From JBFMEX01 sp040752215 (GTDB lineage Bacteria; Pseudomonadota; Alphaproteobacteria; Rhizobiales; Hyphomicrobiaceae), in the NCBI GenBank assembly GCA_040752215.1, contig JBFMEX010000025.1:1-43409 (forward strand): a DNA stretch of 43,409 bases. Direction: 5' to 3'. Positions 17,149-24,816 of this stretch are shown piece after piece. The translations under genes were made by a program, and so were the position numbers. The notes under the pieces were generated by a model that made no database searches, was not told the origin of the DNA, and saw only the letters and a list, made by a program, of their open reading frames with translations. Each line of letters begins with the position of its first letter. Position 1 is the first letter of the stretch.

Positions 17149-17718
17149 TCAGGCGGTGATGGGATTGCGGTCGTAGCCGTAGATGAGGCCCATGACGCCG
17201 ACGGCGTAGACGTCGGCGCCGCGCACCTCGAGCACGATCTGCGGCAAGCCGTCGCTCGAATGACCCGAGAGCAGCATGCCGTGCTTGGTCAGATCATAGG
17301 TCGACAGGTGCAGCGGGCAGGGCCCGAGCACGCTGTGCTCCGGTTTGTAGACCTCGGCGCCGAGCGGGCCGCCCATGTGCGGGCAGACCGTATTGAAGGC
17401 GACGATGTCGTCGTCCGCGCCGACGCCGGCCCCGGCGCGTTCACCGAGCTTGACGAGAATGTTGGTCACGTCGTCGTTGGGATAGGTGAACTCGATCGGC
17501 TTCCTTGGCTTGATCTGGGCGAGAGGCACGATCTTCTTCGGCTCGTAGGCGCTCTTGACGAGCGTCGGTTTCGGCTTCGGCTCGCCCTTCTTCTTTACCT
17601 GGGCAAGAACGTCGCCGGCGGGAAGAGCGACGACAGTGACAGCCGATCCGCCGAGGATCAGCATTTGACGCCGCGAGACGCACGCCATGCGGCCGTGGGG
17701 ATGGTTGGTGCTGGTCAT
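17149..17718 (-). CDS. idrB: Tat-exported Rieske [2Fe-2S] subunit (AioB/IdrB type)
   Basis: The 189-residue small subunit should carry electrons between a periplasmic cytochrome and the molybdenum subunit. The N-terminus has a twin-arginine signal, SRRQMLILGGSAVTVVALPA. The Rieske ligands are Cys112-Pro-His114 in CPHMGG and Cys134-Pro-Leu-His137 in CPLHLSTYD. The two positions that carry the stabilising disulfide in many Rieske proteins are Gly117 and Leu136, so no disulfide can form, as reported for some AioB proteins. Length is normal for AioB (about 175-190). Downstream Met11 is an alternative start that still keeps the Tat motif. It sits 10 bp after a di-heme peroxidase gene and 29 bp before the catalytic subunit, so it is clearly co-transcribed. 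Confidence 0.87.
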   Translation of the reverse strand: MTSTNHPHGRMACVSRRQMLILGGSAVTVVALPAGDVLAQVKKKGEPKPKPTLVKSAYEPKKIVPLAQIKPRKPIEFTYPNDDVTNILVKLGERAGAGVGADDDIVAFNTVCPHMGGPLGAEVYKPEHSVLGPCPLHLSTYDLTKHGMLLSGHSSDGLPQIVLEVRGADVYAVGVMGLIYGYDRNPITA

Positions 17719-17728
17719 GGCATCTGCC

Positions 17729-18865
17729 TCACTTCAGGGGCTCGGAAGGGGGAAGCTTGGGATCGGCGACGAGGAGCGGCTCGGTCATCGACAGGCTTTC
17801 GAGGAAGGCGACGAGATCGGCCTTCTCGCCGTCGGAAAGTTTGAGCGGCTTCAGCCCGGCGGTCTGCGTCGGACCTCCGCCCTTGTCGTAGAACTCGACC
17901 ACGTCCTTGAGCGTCGCCAGGACGCCATTGTGCATGAAGGGCGCGGTGTACTTGAGCTCGCGTAGCGAGGGCGTGCGGAACTTGCCGATGTCCTTGGGGT
18001 CGAGGGTCCGATAGTACAGGCCATGGTCGTCGGCCGCCGTGCGGTAGACCTTCTCGTCGACGCCCTTCTGGTAGACCTCCCAGCGGAAGGTGATCTGGTA
18101 GAGCTCGTCCTTCTGCCACTCGGGCGCGGCCGGCACGCCGGTATTGTAGAATTTCTGATCCGAGACGAGAGCGCCGTTGTGGCAGGAGATGCAGCCGGCC
18201 TTGCCTTCGAACAGCGCGAGACCCTTCTTCGCGCTGTCGGAGAGCGCCGACTTGTCGCCGGCCAGGTAGCGATCGAAGGGAACCTTCTTCGGGTCGGAAA
18301 CGATCGTGCGCTGATAGGCGGCGATGGCCTTCCAGGCGTCGTTGATGTTCGGCCACTCGGTGCCGAAGATCTCCTTGAATGCCTTGCGGTACTCCGGCAC
18401 CAGGCGCAGCCGCATCTCCATCAATGCCGTGTCGCCATTGCCGGCCACGGCGCCCTCGGCAGCCGCTGGCGCCTGCGCCTCGAGGCTCGTCACCGAGCCC
18501 TCCCAGAACAGCTTGTTGTAATAGGCGGAGTTCAGGATGGTCTGCGAGTTGCGCCAGTGCTGCGTGCCCGGATAGCCGAACGAGATCGGTGTGCCCGTGC
18601 CCCAGCCGAGATCGGGGCGATGACAGGCGACACAGCCCATCGCGCCGTTGCCCGACAGGCGGCCGTCCCAGAACAGCAGCTTGCCGAGCTCTACCTTCGC
18701 TGGCGTCGTCGGATTGTCGACCGGCGCGGAGGGTGGAGCGAGCGTCGCCAGCGCTGGCGCTTTGGCCTTGGCGGCGCCTTGCGCGAGGGCATCATCGGCG
18801 GGCCATGCGAGCGCCACGGCCGAGGCGGTGACGGCGATCCGAAGCGTCAGAGATTTCATCGACAT
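17729..18865 (-). CDS. Periplasmic di-heme cytochrome c peroxidase-like protein (IdrP type, 378 aa)
   Basis: This exported protein belongs to the bacterial cytochrome c peroxidase/MauG family. After a signal peptide (ending DALAQG) it shows LGKLLFWDGRLSGNG, the first heme site CVACH at residues 78-82, and the second heme site CISCH at 225-229, then FRTPSLRELKYTAPFMHNG, a family hallmark around the distal Met ligand region. In iodate reducers two such proteins are proposed to dispose of hydrogen peroxide formed by the reductase. The start at 18865 follows AGGGAG; a second Met two codons in is possible. It lies 11 bp after the first peroxidase gene. Being next to the Rieske gene it may be IdrP1, but the P1/P2 labels cannot be settled from the sequence. 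Confidence 0.87.
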   Translation of the reverse strand: MSMKSLTLRIAVTASAVALAWPADDALAQGAAKAKAPALATLAPPSAPVDNPTTPAKVELGKLLFWDGRLSGNGAMGCVACHRPDLGWGTGTPISFGYPGTQHWRNSQTILNSAYYNKLFWEGSVTSLEAQAPAAAEGAVAGNGDTALMEMRLRLVPEYRKAFKEIFGTEWPNINDAWKAIAAYQRTIVSDPKKVPFDRYLAGDKSALSDSAKKGLALFEGKAGCISCHNGALVSDQKFYNTGVPAAPEWQKDELYQITFRWEVYQKGVDEKVYRTAADDHGLYYRTLDPKDIGKFRTPSLRELKYTAPFMHNGVLATLKDVVEFYDKGGGPTQTAGLKPLKLSDGEKADLVAFLESLSMTEPLLVADPKLPPSEPLK

Positions 18866-18876
18866 GCTTGGCTCCC

Positions 18877-20061
18877 TCAGTTCGTGCCGTGGGTGCGCGG
18901 GGCATCTTTGGGAAGCGCCGGCTTGGCTACCGCGGGCTTGTCGCCGGTCAGCGCGCCGAGGAAAGCGACAAGCGCTGCCTTCTCCTCGCCGCTGAGACCG
19001 AGCGGCTTCAACAGCGGCGACTTGGCGGGTGCGTCTCCGCCGCCCTTGTCGTAGAAGGCGACGACCTCCTCGAGCGATTTCAGCATGCCCGAATGCATGT
19101 AGGGCGCGGTCTGGCCTACGTCCCAAAGCGATGGCGTCGCGAACCGGCCGAGATCCTTCTTGTCCTTGGAGACGACGTAGTGGCCGACGTCCTGGCGCAG
19201 GTTCATGTACGCCGGCGTGCCCATGGTCGCGAAGTGGCGCAGCATCGTCACTTGGCGGTCGGCGTCCGCGTTGACGTCGGGATTGTCCGGTACCCCGGTC
19301 ACGTGCAGCTTTCCGTCGGACAGCGTGGCACCCGAGTGGCACGCGACGCAGTTGGCCTTGCCGGCGAAGACCTTGAGACCTTCGATCTGCTGCGCATTGA
19401 GCGCGCTCGCGTCGCCCGAAAGGAACTTGTCGAACGGCGCGTTGGTGGTGCGGATGGTCTTCATGTACTCGGCGATGGCGCCGTAGATCTTGCCGCCGTA
19501 GGGGTCGCCCTTGCCGAACGCCGCCTCGAACATCGCCATGTAGTCCGGGGCCTGCTTCAGTCGCTCCTGGGCGAGGCGGGTATCGATGTTCATCGTGTGC
19601 GCCTCGGTCAGCATGTCGCGCACGGCAGTGCCGAGATCGGCGCCTTCGAGGCGGCCGTCCCACATCAGGTACTTCCGGTTGGCGACATTGAGGAGCGAAG
19701 GCGCGTTGCGGAAATAGAGCAGGCTCGTGTAGCTGTCCGACAGCGGCTTGCCATCGCCCCACCCCTTGGCCGGGTCGTGGCAGGTCGCGCAAGCGTTGCT
19801 CGTATCGCCCGCCAGCCGGTTGTCGAAGAACAGGTGATGGCCGAGCTTGACTCGGGCCTCGTTGACCTTCGCCGCCGCAGGCAGTGGGGCGAACTTGGCC
19901 ATGTCGACACCCGCGACCGCCGGAGGCTTGACCGGTGCCGCCGCGGTCTGCGCGATGACCGACGCGGACGTGAGTGGCAGCAGCGCCAGCGCGCTCGCCA
20001 GCAGGCGTGTCGTGCACGAAGCACGATGCGCACGATTGGACCTCAGCTTCGGCAAGGCCAT
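18877..20061 (-). CDS. Periplasmic di-heme cytochrome c peroxidase-like protein (IdrP type, 394 aa), first gene of operon
   Basis: The 394-residue product is a second, diverged member of the di-heme peroxidase/MauG family: signal peptide ending about AQTAAA, then VKLGHHLFFDNRLAGD, heme sites CATCH (91-95) and CVACH (238-242), and FATPSLWDVGQTAPYMHSG before the C-terminal helix. It shares the family core but only modest identity with its neighbour, so the two are not a recent tandem duplication. It has a Lys/Ala/Pro-rich tail. GGAGGTGG precedes the ATG at 20061, and a perfect sigma-54 promoter lies some 40-55 bp upstream, making it the promoter-proximal gene. The proposed role is peroxide removal or electron transfer beside the molybdenum reductase in the periplasm. 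Confidence 0.87.
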   Translation of the reverse strand: MALPKLRSNRAHRASCTTRLLASALALLPLTSASVIAQTAAAPVKPPAVAGVDMAKFAPLPAAAKVNEARVKLGHHLFFDNRLAGDTSNACATCHDPAKGWGDGKPLSDSYTSLLYFRNAPSLLNVANRKYLMWDGRLEGADLGTAVRDMLTEAHTMNIDTRLAQERLKQAPDYMAMFEAAFGKGDPYGGKIYGAIAEYMKTIRTTNAPFDKFLSGDASALNAQQIEGLKVFAGKANCVACHSGATLSDGKLHVTGVPDNPDVNADADRQVTMLRHFATMGTPAYMNLRQDVGHYVVSKDKKDLGRFATPSLWDVGQTAPYMHSGMLKSLEEVVAFYDKGGGDAPAKSPLLKPLGLSGEEKAALVAFLGALTGDKPAVAKPALPKDAPRTHGTN

Positions 20062-20102
20062 TGACCACCTCCATCGCGGACAGGAATCCCGGTTGCGTTA
20101 AC

Positions 20103-20118
20103 AGCAACCCGCGTGCCA
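20103..20118 (-). promoter_or_regulatory. Sigma-54 (-24/-12) promoter of the idr-like operon
   Basis: Read on the minus strand the sequence is TGGCACGCGGGTTGCT. It matches the RpoN consensus TGGCAC-N5-TTGC(A/T) at every defined position, with the GG and GC dinucleotides correctly spaced. Transcription would start roughly 12 bp further on, leaving a leader of about 30 nt before the first peroxidase gene. An adjacent gene encodes a sigma-54-dependent activator, which supports the call. Confidence 0.88.
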
Positions 20119-20223
20119 GCGGCGCGATGACGAGGCTGGAAAAATTGTGTCGGTCAATTCAGCGAGTTAGGAGTGCGCGCGGGGCGGCACAATCCCGATG
20201 CCGCGCGTCGCATTGAACGCCCC

Positions 20224-20239
20224 GATCAATTGTTTGATC
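20224..20239. promoter_or_regulatory. Candidate activator-binding palindrome upstream of the sigma-54 promoter
   Basis: GATCAATTGTTTGATC is a perfect inverted repeat (six-base arms, four-base spacer) about 105 bp upstream of the -24 element, a usual distance for NtrC-type enhancer sites. Other inverted repeats nearby are GCGGCA/TGCCGC (20184-20204) and AATTG/CAATT (20143-20159). Binding by the adjacent regulator is inferred. Confidence 0.4.
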
Positions 20240-20268
20240 TCGGTCAACAGGCGACTTGAACAGTTCGA

Positions 20269-21636
20269 TCAGCTCCGCCCGGCGCCGAGGCCGAACTCGC
20301 GGATGCGCCGCTCGAGGCGCGGTCGCGAGATGCCGAGGATCTCGCACGCGCGCCCCTTGTGCCAGGAAGTCATCTCGAGCACTTTCTCGATGTGCTCGCG
20401 CTCCAACTCCTTGAGCGAGTTCAGCCCGTCGCCGAGCTGATCCTCGTCGGGAACGGCATCGTAGGTCAGATCCACCCCGTTTTCGGTCTCGGCCGGTAGA
20501 GCGACATGAGCGATCGTATCGCTGCCCCCGAATACGACCGCACGGATGAGCACGTTCTCCAACTCGCGGACATTGCCTGGCCAGCTGTGCGCGACCAGCT
20601 TGTTCAGCACCCCTGCGGTCACGAACCGGATCCGCTTTTCGAGCGACAGATTGATCCGCTTCATCAGGTATTGGACCAGGAGCGGGATGTCCTCCTTGCG
20701 CTCTCTGAGGGCCGGCATCTTAATCGAGACCACATGCAGGCGATGGTATAAGTCGCCGCGGAAGCGCCCGTCCCGCACCCGTTCCTCCAGGTCGACATTG
20801 GTCGCCGCGATGAACCGGCAACGGCTGCTCCGCGGCTTCGAGCCGCCTACGGGGATGAACTCGCGCTGCTCCAGCAGCCGCAGCAACTTGCCCTGCACGC
20901 GCGGCGAAAGCTCGCCCACCTCGTCGAGAAACAGCGTGCCTTCGCCGACCAGCTCGGCCTTGCCCTTCTGCGCCTCGTTGGCCCCGGTGTAGGCGCCCTT
21001 CTCGTGCCCGAACAGCTCGTTCTCGAGCAGATCGTCGACGAGGGCGGCGCAGTTGATCGCCAGAAACGGGTGGTCGCGGTACCGGCTGACGTTGTGGAGG
21101 GCACGTGCCACCAGCTCTTTGCCGGTGCCAGATTCGCCCGTAATGAGCACGGTGACGCGACTGTCGGCGACGAGACCGATGGTCTTGAAGACCTCGTTCA
21201 TTGCTCGCGAGTGCCCTATTATCAGGCGGGAATCGGGCGCGTCGTCGATCTCGAGCGCTCCCTTAAGCTCGATGTTCCGCCTGAGGAGTGCCCGCTCGAT
21301 CGCGTTGTCGAGCTGGTCGAGGTCGATCGGCTTCGGGATGTAGTCGACTGCGCCACCGCGCATCGACGCGACGGTGCTTTCCAGGTCGTGGAATGCCGTG
21401 ATCATGATCACCGGCAGTTTCGGCCATGTCGCGGTGATGTCGCCGAGCAGCGACAGGCCGTCGCGGCCCTCCATGCGGATGTCGCAGATCACGGCGTCGG
21501 CGCCGCCGTCGGCGATCGCCGCGTAGCCGGTGGCGGCGCTATGGGCCACGCCGACATCGAAGCCGCGGCCCTTGAGGTGCAGCTCCAGGGTGGCGCGAAT
21601 ACCTACATCGTCGTCGACAAGCACGATCCGGGACAT
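20269..21636 (-). CDS. Sigma-54-dependent response regulator (NtrC family)
   Basis: The 455-residue regulator has three domains. The receiver (1-120) has acidic pocket DDD, phospho-acceptor Asp52 in CDIRMEG, Thr80 and Lys102. The AAA+ domain has Walker A GESGTGKE at 167-174, the sigma-54 contact loop GAYTGA at 214-219 (Tyr variant of GAFTGA) and Walker B GTLFLDEV. A Fis-type helix-turn-helix at the C-terminus (KGRACEILGISRPRLERRI) binds DNA. It should activate the sigma-54 promoter about 150 bp beyond its 3' end. The ATG at 21636 is supported by AAGGAAG; the frame is open far upstream, but that part is antisense to the kinase gene. The closest functional parallel I know is AioR of arsenite oxidisers, also NtrC-like. 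Confidence 0.92.
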   Translation of the reverse strand: MSRIVLVDDDVGIRATLELHLKGRGFDVGVAHSAATGYAAIADGGADAVICDIRMEGRDGLSLLGDITATWPKLPVIMITAFHDLESTVASMRGGAVDYIPKPIDLDQLDNAIERALLRRNIELKGALEIDDAPDSRLIIGHSRAMNEVFKTIGLVADSRVTVLITGESGTGKELVARALHNVSRYRDHPFLAINCAALVDDLLENELFGHEKGAYTGANEAQKGKAELVGEGTLFLDEVGELSPRVQGKLLRLLEQREFIPVGGSKPRSSRCRFIAATNVDLEERVRDGRFRGDLYHRLHVVSIKMPALRERKEDIPLLVQYLMKRINLSLEKRIRFVTAGVLNKLVAHSWPGNVRELENVLIRAVVFGGSDTIAHVALPAETENGVDLTYDAVPDEDQLGDGLNSLKELEREHIEKVLEMTSWHKGRACEILGISRPRLERRIREFGLGAGRS

Positions 21637-21711
21637 GTACGCTTCCTTCAAGCCTGCACGCGCCGGCCTGCAGGAGCACGGCACAGACCGGAACCCGATC
21701 GGACCCTCTCG

Positions 21712-23616
21712 ATGGCCCTGGCGTGGCGCATCTTTCTCATTTCCTTGCTGATTGCAATCCTGGCGCTGACCAGCCTGTCGCTCGTGGTCTCGTCGTGGGT
21801 CAACGACATGCTGCGTGAGGCATCGTTGCGCCGGTTGGCCGACAGCGTCAACCGGGAGACGCGGCTGGTGCAACGCAGCCTCGACCTCCTGAAGTCGGAC
21901 GCGCTGGTGCTCGCCGATCTCGAAAGCGTGTCGGCGATCGCGCGGGCCGCTGCCGATCCTTCCGGACAGGGCGGGATCGGCCCAGGGGCGCAGCGCGAGC
22001 GGCTCGCGCAGACTTTCGAGACGCTGTTCGGTCGACGCCCGTCCTATACTCAGGTCCGTCTCCTCAGCGCCTTCCAGGATGGCCGCGAGCTGGTGCGCGT
22101 GAACCGCATCGACGAACGGATCACGGTTGTCTCCGACGCCGAGCTGCAACGAAAGGGAGACCGTTACTATCTCGAGGAGACGCTGAAGACGCCGCCCGGC
22201 TCGATCTACGTGTCGCCGGTCGATCTCAATCGCGAGCATGGCGCCATCGTCGAACCTCACCAGCCGGTGTTTCGAGTTGGCACGCCGGTCGTCAGGAGCG
22301 ATGGCACGACGATCGGTGCCATCGTCATCAACATCTGCTTCGACAAGTTCATCGGCGAGATGGCGCCGGCAGCGTCTGACCTGAAGCTGGTCGTGACCAA
22401 CGAGGAGGGGGACTTCCTCCGACATCCAGACCCTGCCAAGCGGTTCGGATTCGAATTCGGCAAGCGGTACCGCATTCAAGACGACCTTGGCTTGTCCAAG
22501 GAATGGAGGTTGCTCGTCGCCGAAGCCCCGGTGAGCAAGGTGCTGCCCGAGCAGAAAGTCGGCGTCGTTTTCGATCGGATCTCGTTGGATGACGGCAATG
22601 GGCAAGCTGGCGGCAAGCAGTTGGTGGTGGCGGCCATCGCATCGGTCTCGGAGCTCGATACCCAGGCCGGGCAATTCCGCGGACGCATTCTGCTCGGAGC
22701 GCTCGTCATCGGGCTCGGTCTGGCGCTGGCACTTGGGCTCGCGACCCAGTCCCTGACGAAGCCCATTGCGCGGCTGACCGAGTCGGCTGCGCGAATCGCC
22801 GCCGGCGAGCCAAACGTCTCGCTTGCCTACGAACGAAACGACGAGATCGGCAGCCTGTCGCGGACTCTGGCGCGCATGCTCGACTCGCTCCGGGAAGCGG
22901 CGCGCAGCGAGGAGATGGCGAGCATGGGCCGGATGGCGAGCATGGTCGCGCACGATCTGCGTAACGCTCTCTCGTCCGTGAAGATGAACGTCCAGATCCT
23001 GAGCCGTCGTCACATCGACGGAACCGACCCCGACGCGGCGCACCTGCGCATCTCGCTCGATCAGATCCAGTACATGGAGAGCATCCTCGCAGACATGCTC
23101 TCGTTTGCTCGCGGCGATGTCCTGAGGGTCGCTCCGCTCGATATCGGCGAGGTTCTGGCCGCGGCCGTCTTGTCGGAGATCACATCGATCGAGGAGAAGC
23201 GGATTACGTTGGCACGGGAGCCGGTCTCGGGGCACCCGATGGTCAATGGCGACCGCGTCAAGCTGGTACAGGTTTTTCAGAATCTGATCGAGAATGCGGT
23301 CCAGGCCTGCCCCGACGGCGGACGCATCACGATCACGTCGCGCATCACGGCACCGGATCGCTTCGAGGTCTCGATCGCCGACAGTGGGGAGGGGATCGCC
23401 GCCGATATTCGCGACAAGGTGTTCGAGCCGTTCTTCACCACCCGCTCTAAGGGAACCGGGCTTGGCCTCGCCATCGTGCGCCGCGTGGTGAAGGAGCATG
23501 GCGGCAGCGTGGATCTGGCGCTGGCTCCCGATGGCGGCACAGTGGCGACGGTCTGCCTTCCGCTTGCACCGGCCAGCGCGATCGCTGCGGAAAGCCCCGC
23601 ACTGCCCGCCGGATAG
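21712..23616 (+). CDS. Membrane sensor histidine kinase, partner of the NtrC-type regulator
   Basis: The 634-residue kinase is divergent from the response regulator gene with 75 bp between starts. It has a first transmembrane helix (about 7-29), a large periplasmic sensor region (30-325, probably a double-Cache fold judging by size and the GTPVVRSDGTTIGAIVINI segment), a second helix (about 325-346), a HAMP segment, an H-box MVAHDLRNALSSV with His414, and a GHKL ATPase domain (NLIENA 524-529, DSGEGI, FEPFFTT, GTGLGLAI). The domain order matches NtrB/DctB-like kinases that pair with sigma-54 activators. The ligand is unknown; a direct periplasmic oxyanion or redox signal is plausible. No AioX-like periplasmic binding protein gene is present. 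The ribosome-binding site is weak, so the start is less sure than the frame. Confidence 0.88.
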   Translation: MALAWRIFLISLLIAILALTSLSLVVSSWVNDMLREASLRRLADSVNRETRLVQRSLDLLKSDALVLADLESVSAIARAAADPSGQGGIGPGAQRERLAQTFETLFGRRPSYTQVRLLSAFQDGRELVRVNRIDERITVVSDAELQRKGDRYYLEETLKTPPGSIYVSPVDLNREHGAIVEPHQPVFRVGTPVVRSDGTTIGAIVINICFDKFIGEMAPAASDLKLVVTNEEGDFLRHPDPAKRFGFEFGKRYRIQDDLGLSKEWRLLVAEAPVSKVLPEQKVGVVFDRISLDDGNGQAGGKQLVVAAIASVSELDTQAGQFRGRILLGALVIGLGLALALGLATQSLTKPIARLTESAARIAAGEPNVSLAYERNDEIGSLSRTLARMLDSLREAARSEEMASMGRMASMVAHDLRNALSSVKMNVQILSRRHIDGTDPDAAHLRISLDQIQYMESILADMLSFARGDVLRVAPLDIGEVLAAAVLSEITSIEEKRITLAREPVSGHPMVNGDRVKLVQVFQNLIENAVQACPDGGRITITSRITAPDRFEVSIADSGEGIAADIRDKVFEPFFTTRSKGTGLGLAIVRRVVKEHGGSVDLALAPDGGTVATVCLPLAPASAIAAESPALPAG

Positions 23617-23684
23617 GGATCACCAACGATTGCCGAATTTGCTCCCCGGCTCACGTGAGGGGTGCGGAAACAGTGGGGTGCGGG

Positions 23685-24623
23685 CTATCCGATCTGCTCG
23701 AAACCGATGTGCCGGGCGACATTGGTATGAGCGCGGCCGTCGACCTCGGCGTAAGGCCCGGCGAAGAACAGCAGCGGCTCGCCCTGCTGAGCCGGCTCGA
23801 GGCGGATATCGCGGCCGACGGACCACGCGATGTGGTTCATCTCGAGGCCGCCGAACAGCGCGTGCTTGCCGTATTTGCAGGCACACGACGCATCGACGGG
23901 AATCCAGCCGATGCCACGGCAGAAGAATTCCGCCCAGCAATGATAGCCGCACAACTCACAGACATCCTGGCCCGGCGGCGGCGGCTCCAGCGCCTGGCCG
24001 AGCACCAGCCGTGCGGGAATGCCGATCGAGCGTGCGAGCGAGATGAACAAAGCGTGGATGTCGTTGCAGTTGCCGACCGAGCAGGTGAGCGCGTGCACCG
24101 AGCTGCCCGTCCACGACTGCTGCGCGGCGTCATACGTCATCTTGCCCGTGACGTAGTCGTAGATGCGCCGTGCCTGGGTCAACGGATTCGCCTCGGAGCC
24201 GATGATCTCGTTAGCCAACGAGCGCGTCGCCTCGTCGACGACGACAAAGCGCTCGGCAGCGAGGTGACGCGCAAAGGCAGCCGGATCGCCAAGCGGTTTC
24301 GCACACGCCGGGTCCAGCATCAGCGGAACGGGCAGGCGCTCGATCTCGTAGCGCAGCCGCAGTACCTGCTTGCCCCCGGACTCAGGTATCAGCAGGGCAT
24401 GGAGAATCGCGTTCCCAAACTCCCGCTCGCGTAGGATCCGAGAGGGGCCCGACCCAACAACCTCGAAGTCGACGATCCGCTGAAAGGGGGTCTCCGGGAT
24501 CACCGGAGCCCACAGGGACACCCGGCCCTCGATCGCAGCGACCAGAATCCGATCCTCGATGCGATAGCGGAGAGGTGCCGTCACTCTCTGCGAGGCATGA
24601 GGAAGGCATACCGCGATGGTCAT
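23685..24623 (-). CDS. Transglutaminase-like cysteine peptidase family protein
   Basis: The 312-residue protein carries the transglutaminase-core triad: Cys in SVGNCNDIHALF, His in GYHCWAEFF and Asp in IPVDAS, in the right order and spacing. A beta-rich N-terminal part precedes the core. There is no signal peptide, so it is probably cytoplasmic. Family members act as proteases, amidases or cross-linking enzymes, and the natural substrate here is not evident. The core contains a striking cluster of cysteines (DVCELCGYHCWAEFFC and CAC) that might bind metal or form disulfides. It converges on the histidine kinase gene with 68 bp between stops. GGGAG precedes the ATG. Confidence 0.8.
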   Translation of the reverse strand: MTIAVCLPHASQRVTAPLRYRIEDRILVAAIEGRVSLWAPVIPETPFQRIVDFEVVGSGPSRILREREFGNAILHALLIPESGGKQVLRLRYEIERLPVPLMLDPACAKPLGDPAAFARHLAAERFVVVDEATRSLANEIIGSEANPLTQARRIYDYVTGKMTYDAAQQSWTGSSVHALTCSVGNCNDIHALFISLARSIGIPARLVLGQALEPPPPGQDVCELCGYHCWAEFFCRGIGWIPVDASCACKYGKHALFGGLEMNHIAWSVGRDIRLEPAQQGEPLLFFAGPYAEVDGRAHTNVARHIGFEQIG

Positions 24624-24816
24624 CGGGCGCTACTCCCATTGTCGACGCAAGCTTCCGCCTGCAGACTTGCGAGCATAATTGGTCGTCGCGTTCCTTCCAA
24701 GCCGCTGCCCCGCTGCGGCCGATCATTCGTCCGGCGAGGCGCGCGCCCTGTCGCGGCGGGGCTCGTCCGCCATCGGCCGGCAGACGCGTCCGATCGGCGG
24801 GGACGCGGGACGCTGG

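Noticed and set aside
14453..17718. Reading the molybdenum/Rieske pair simply as arsenite oxidase aioBA
   Set aside because: The sequence motifs alone would allow it, but the two co-transcribed di-heme peroxidases and the absence of aioX, arsenic-resistance or cytochrome c552 genes fit idr better. Arsenite oxidation is kept as the main alternative rather than the primary call.
18866..20107. Fusion of the two peroxidase regions into one 792-residue protein
   Set aside because: The upstream part of that frame is out of frame with the real 394-residue peroxidase and has an Arg/Gly-rich translation. Two separate genes with their own signal peptides and ribosome-binding sites explain the region.
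21637..23499. Long minus-strand extension of the response regulator frame across the kinase gene
   Set aside because: The extension is antisense to a well-supported histidine kinase. The regulator has a proper ATG with a ribosome-binding site at 21636 directly before its receiver domain.
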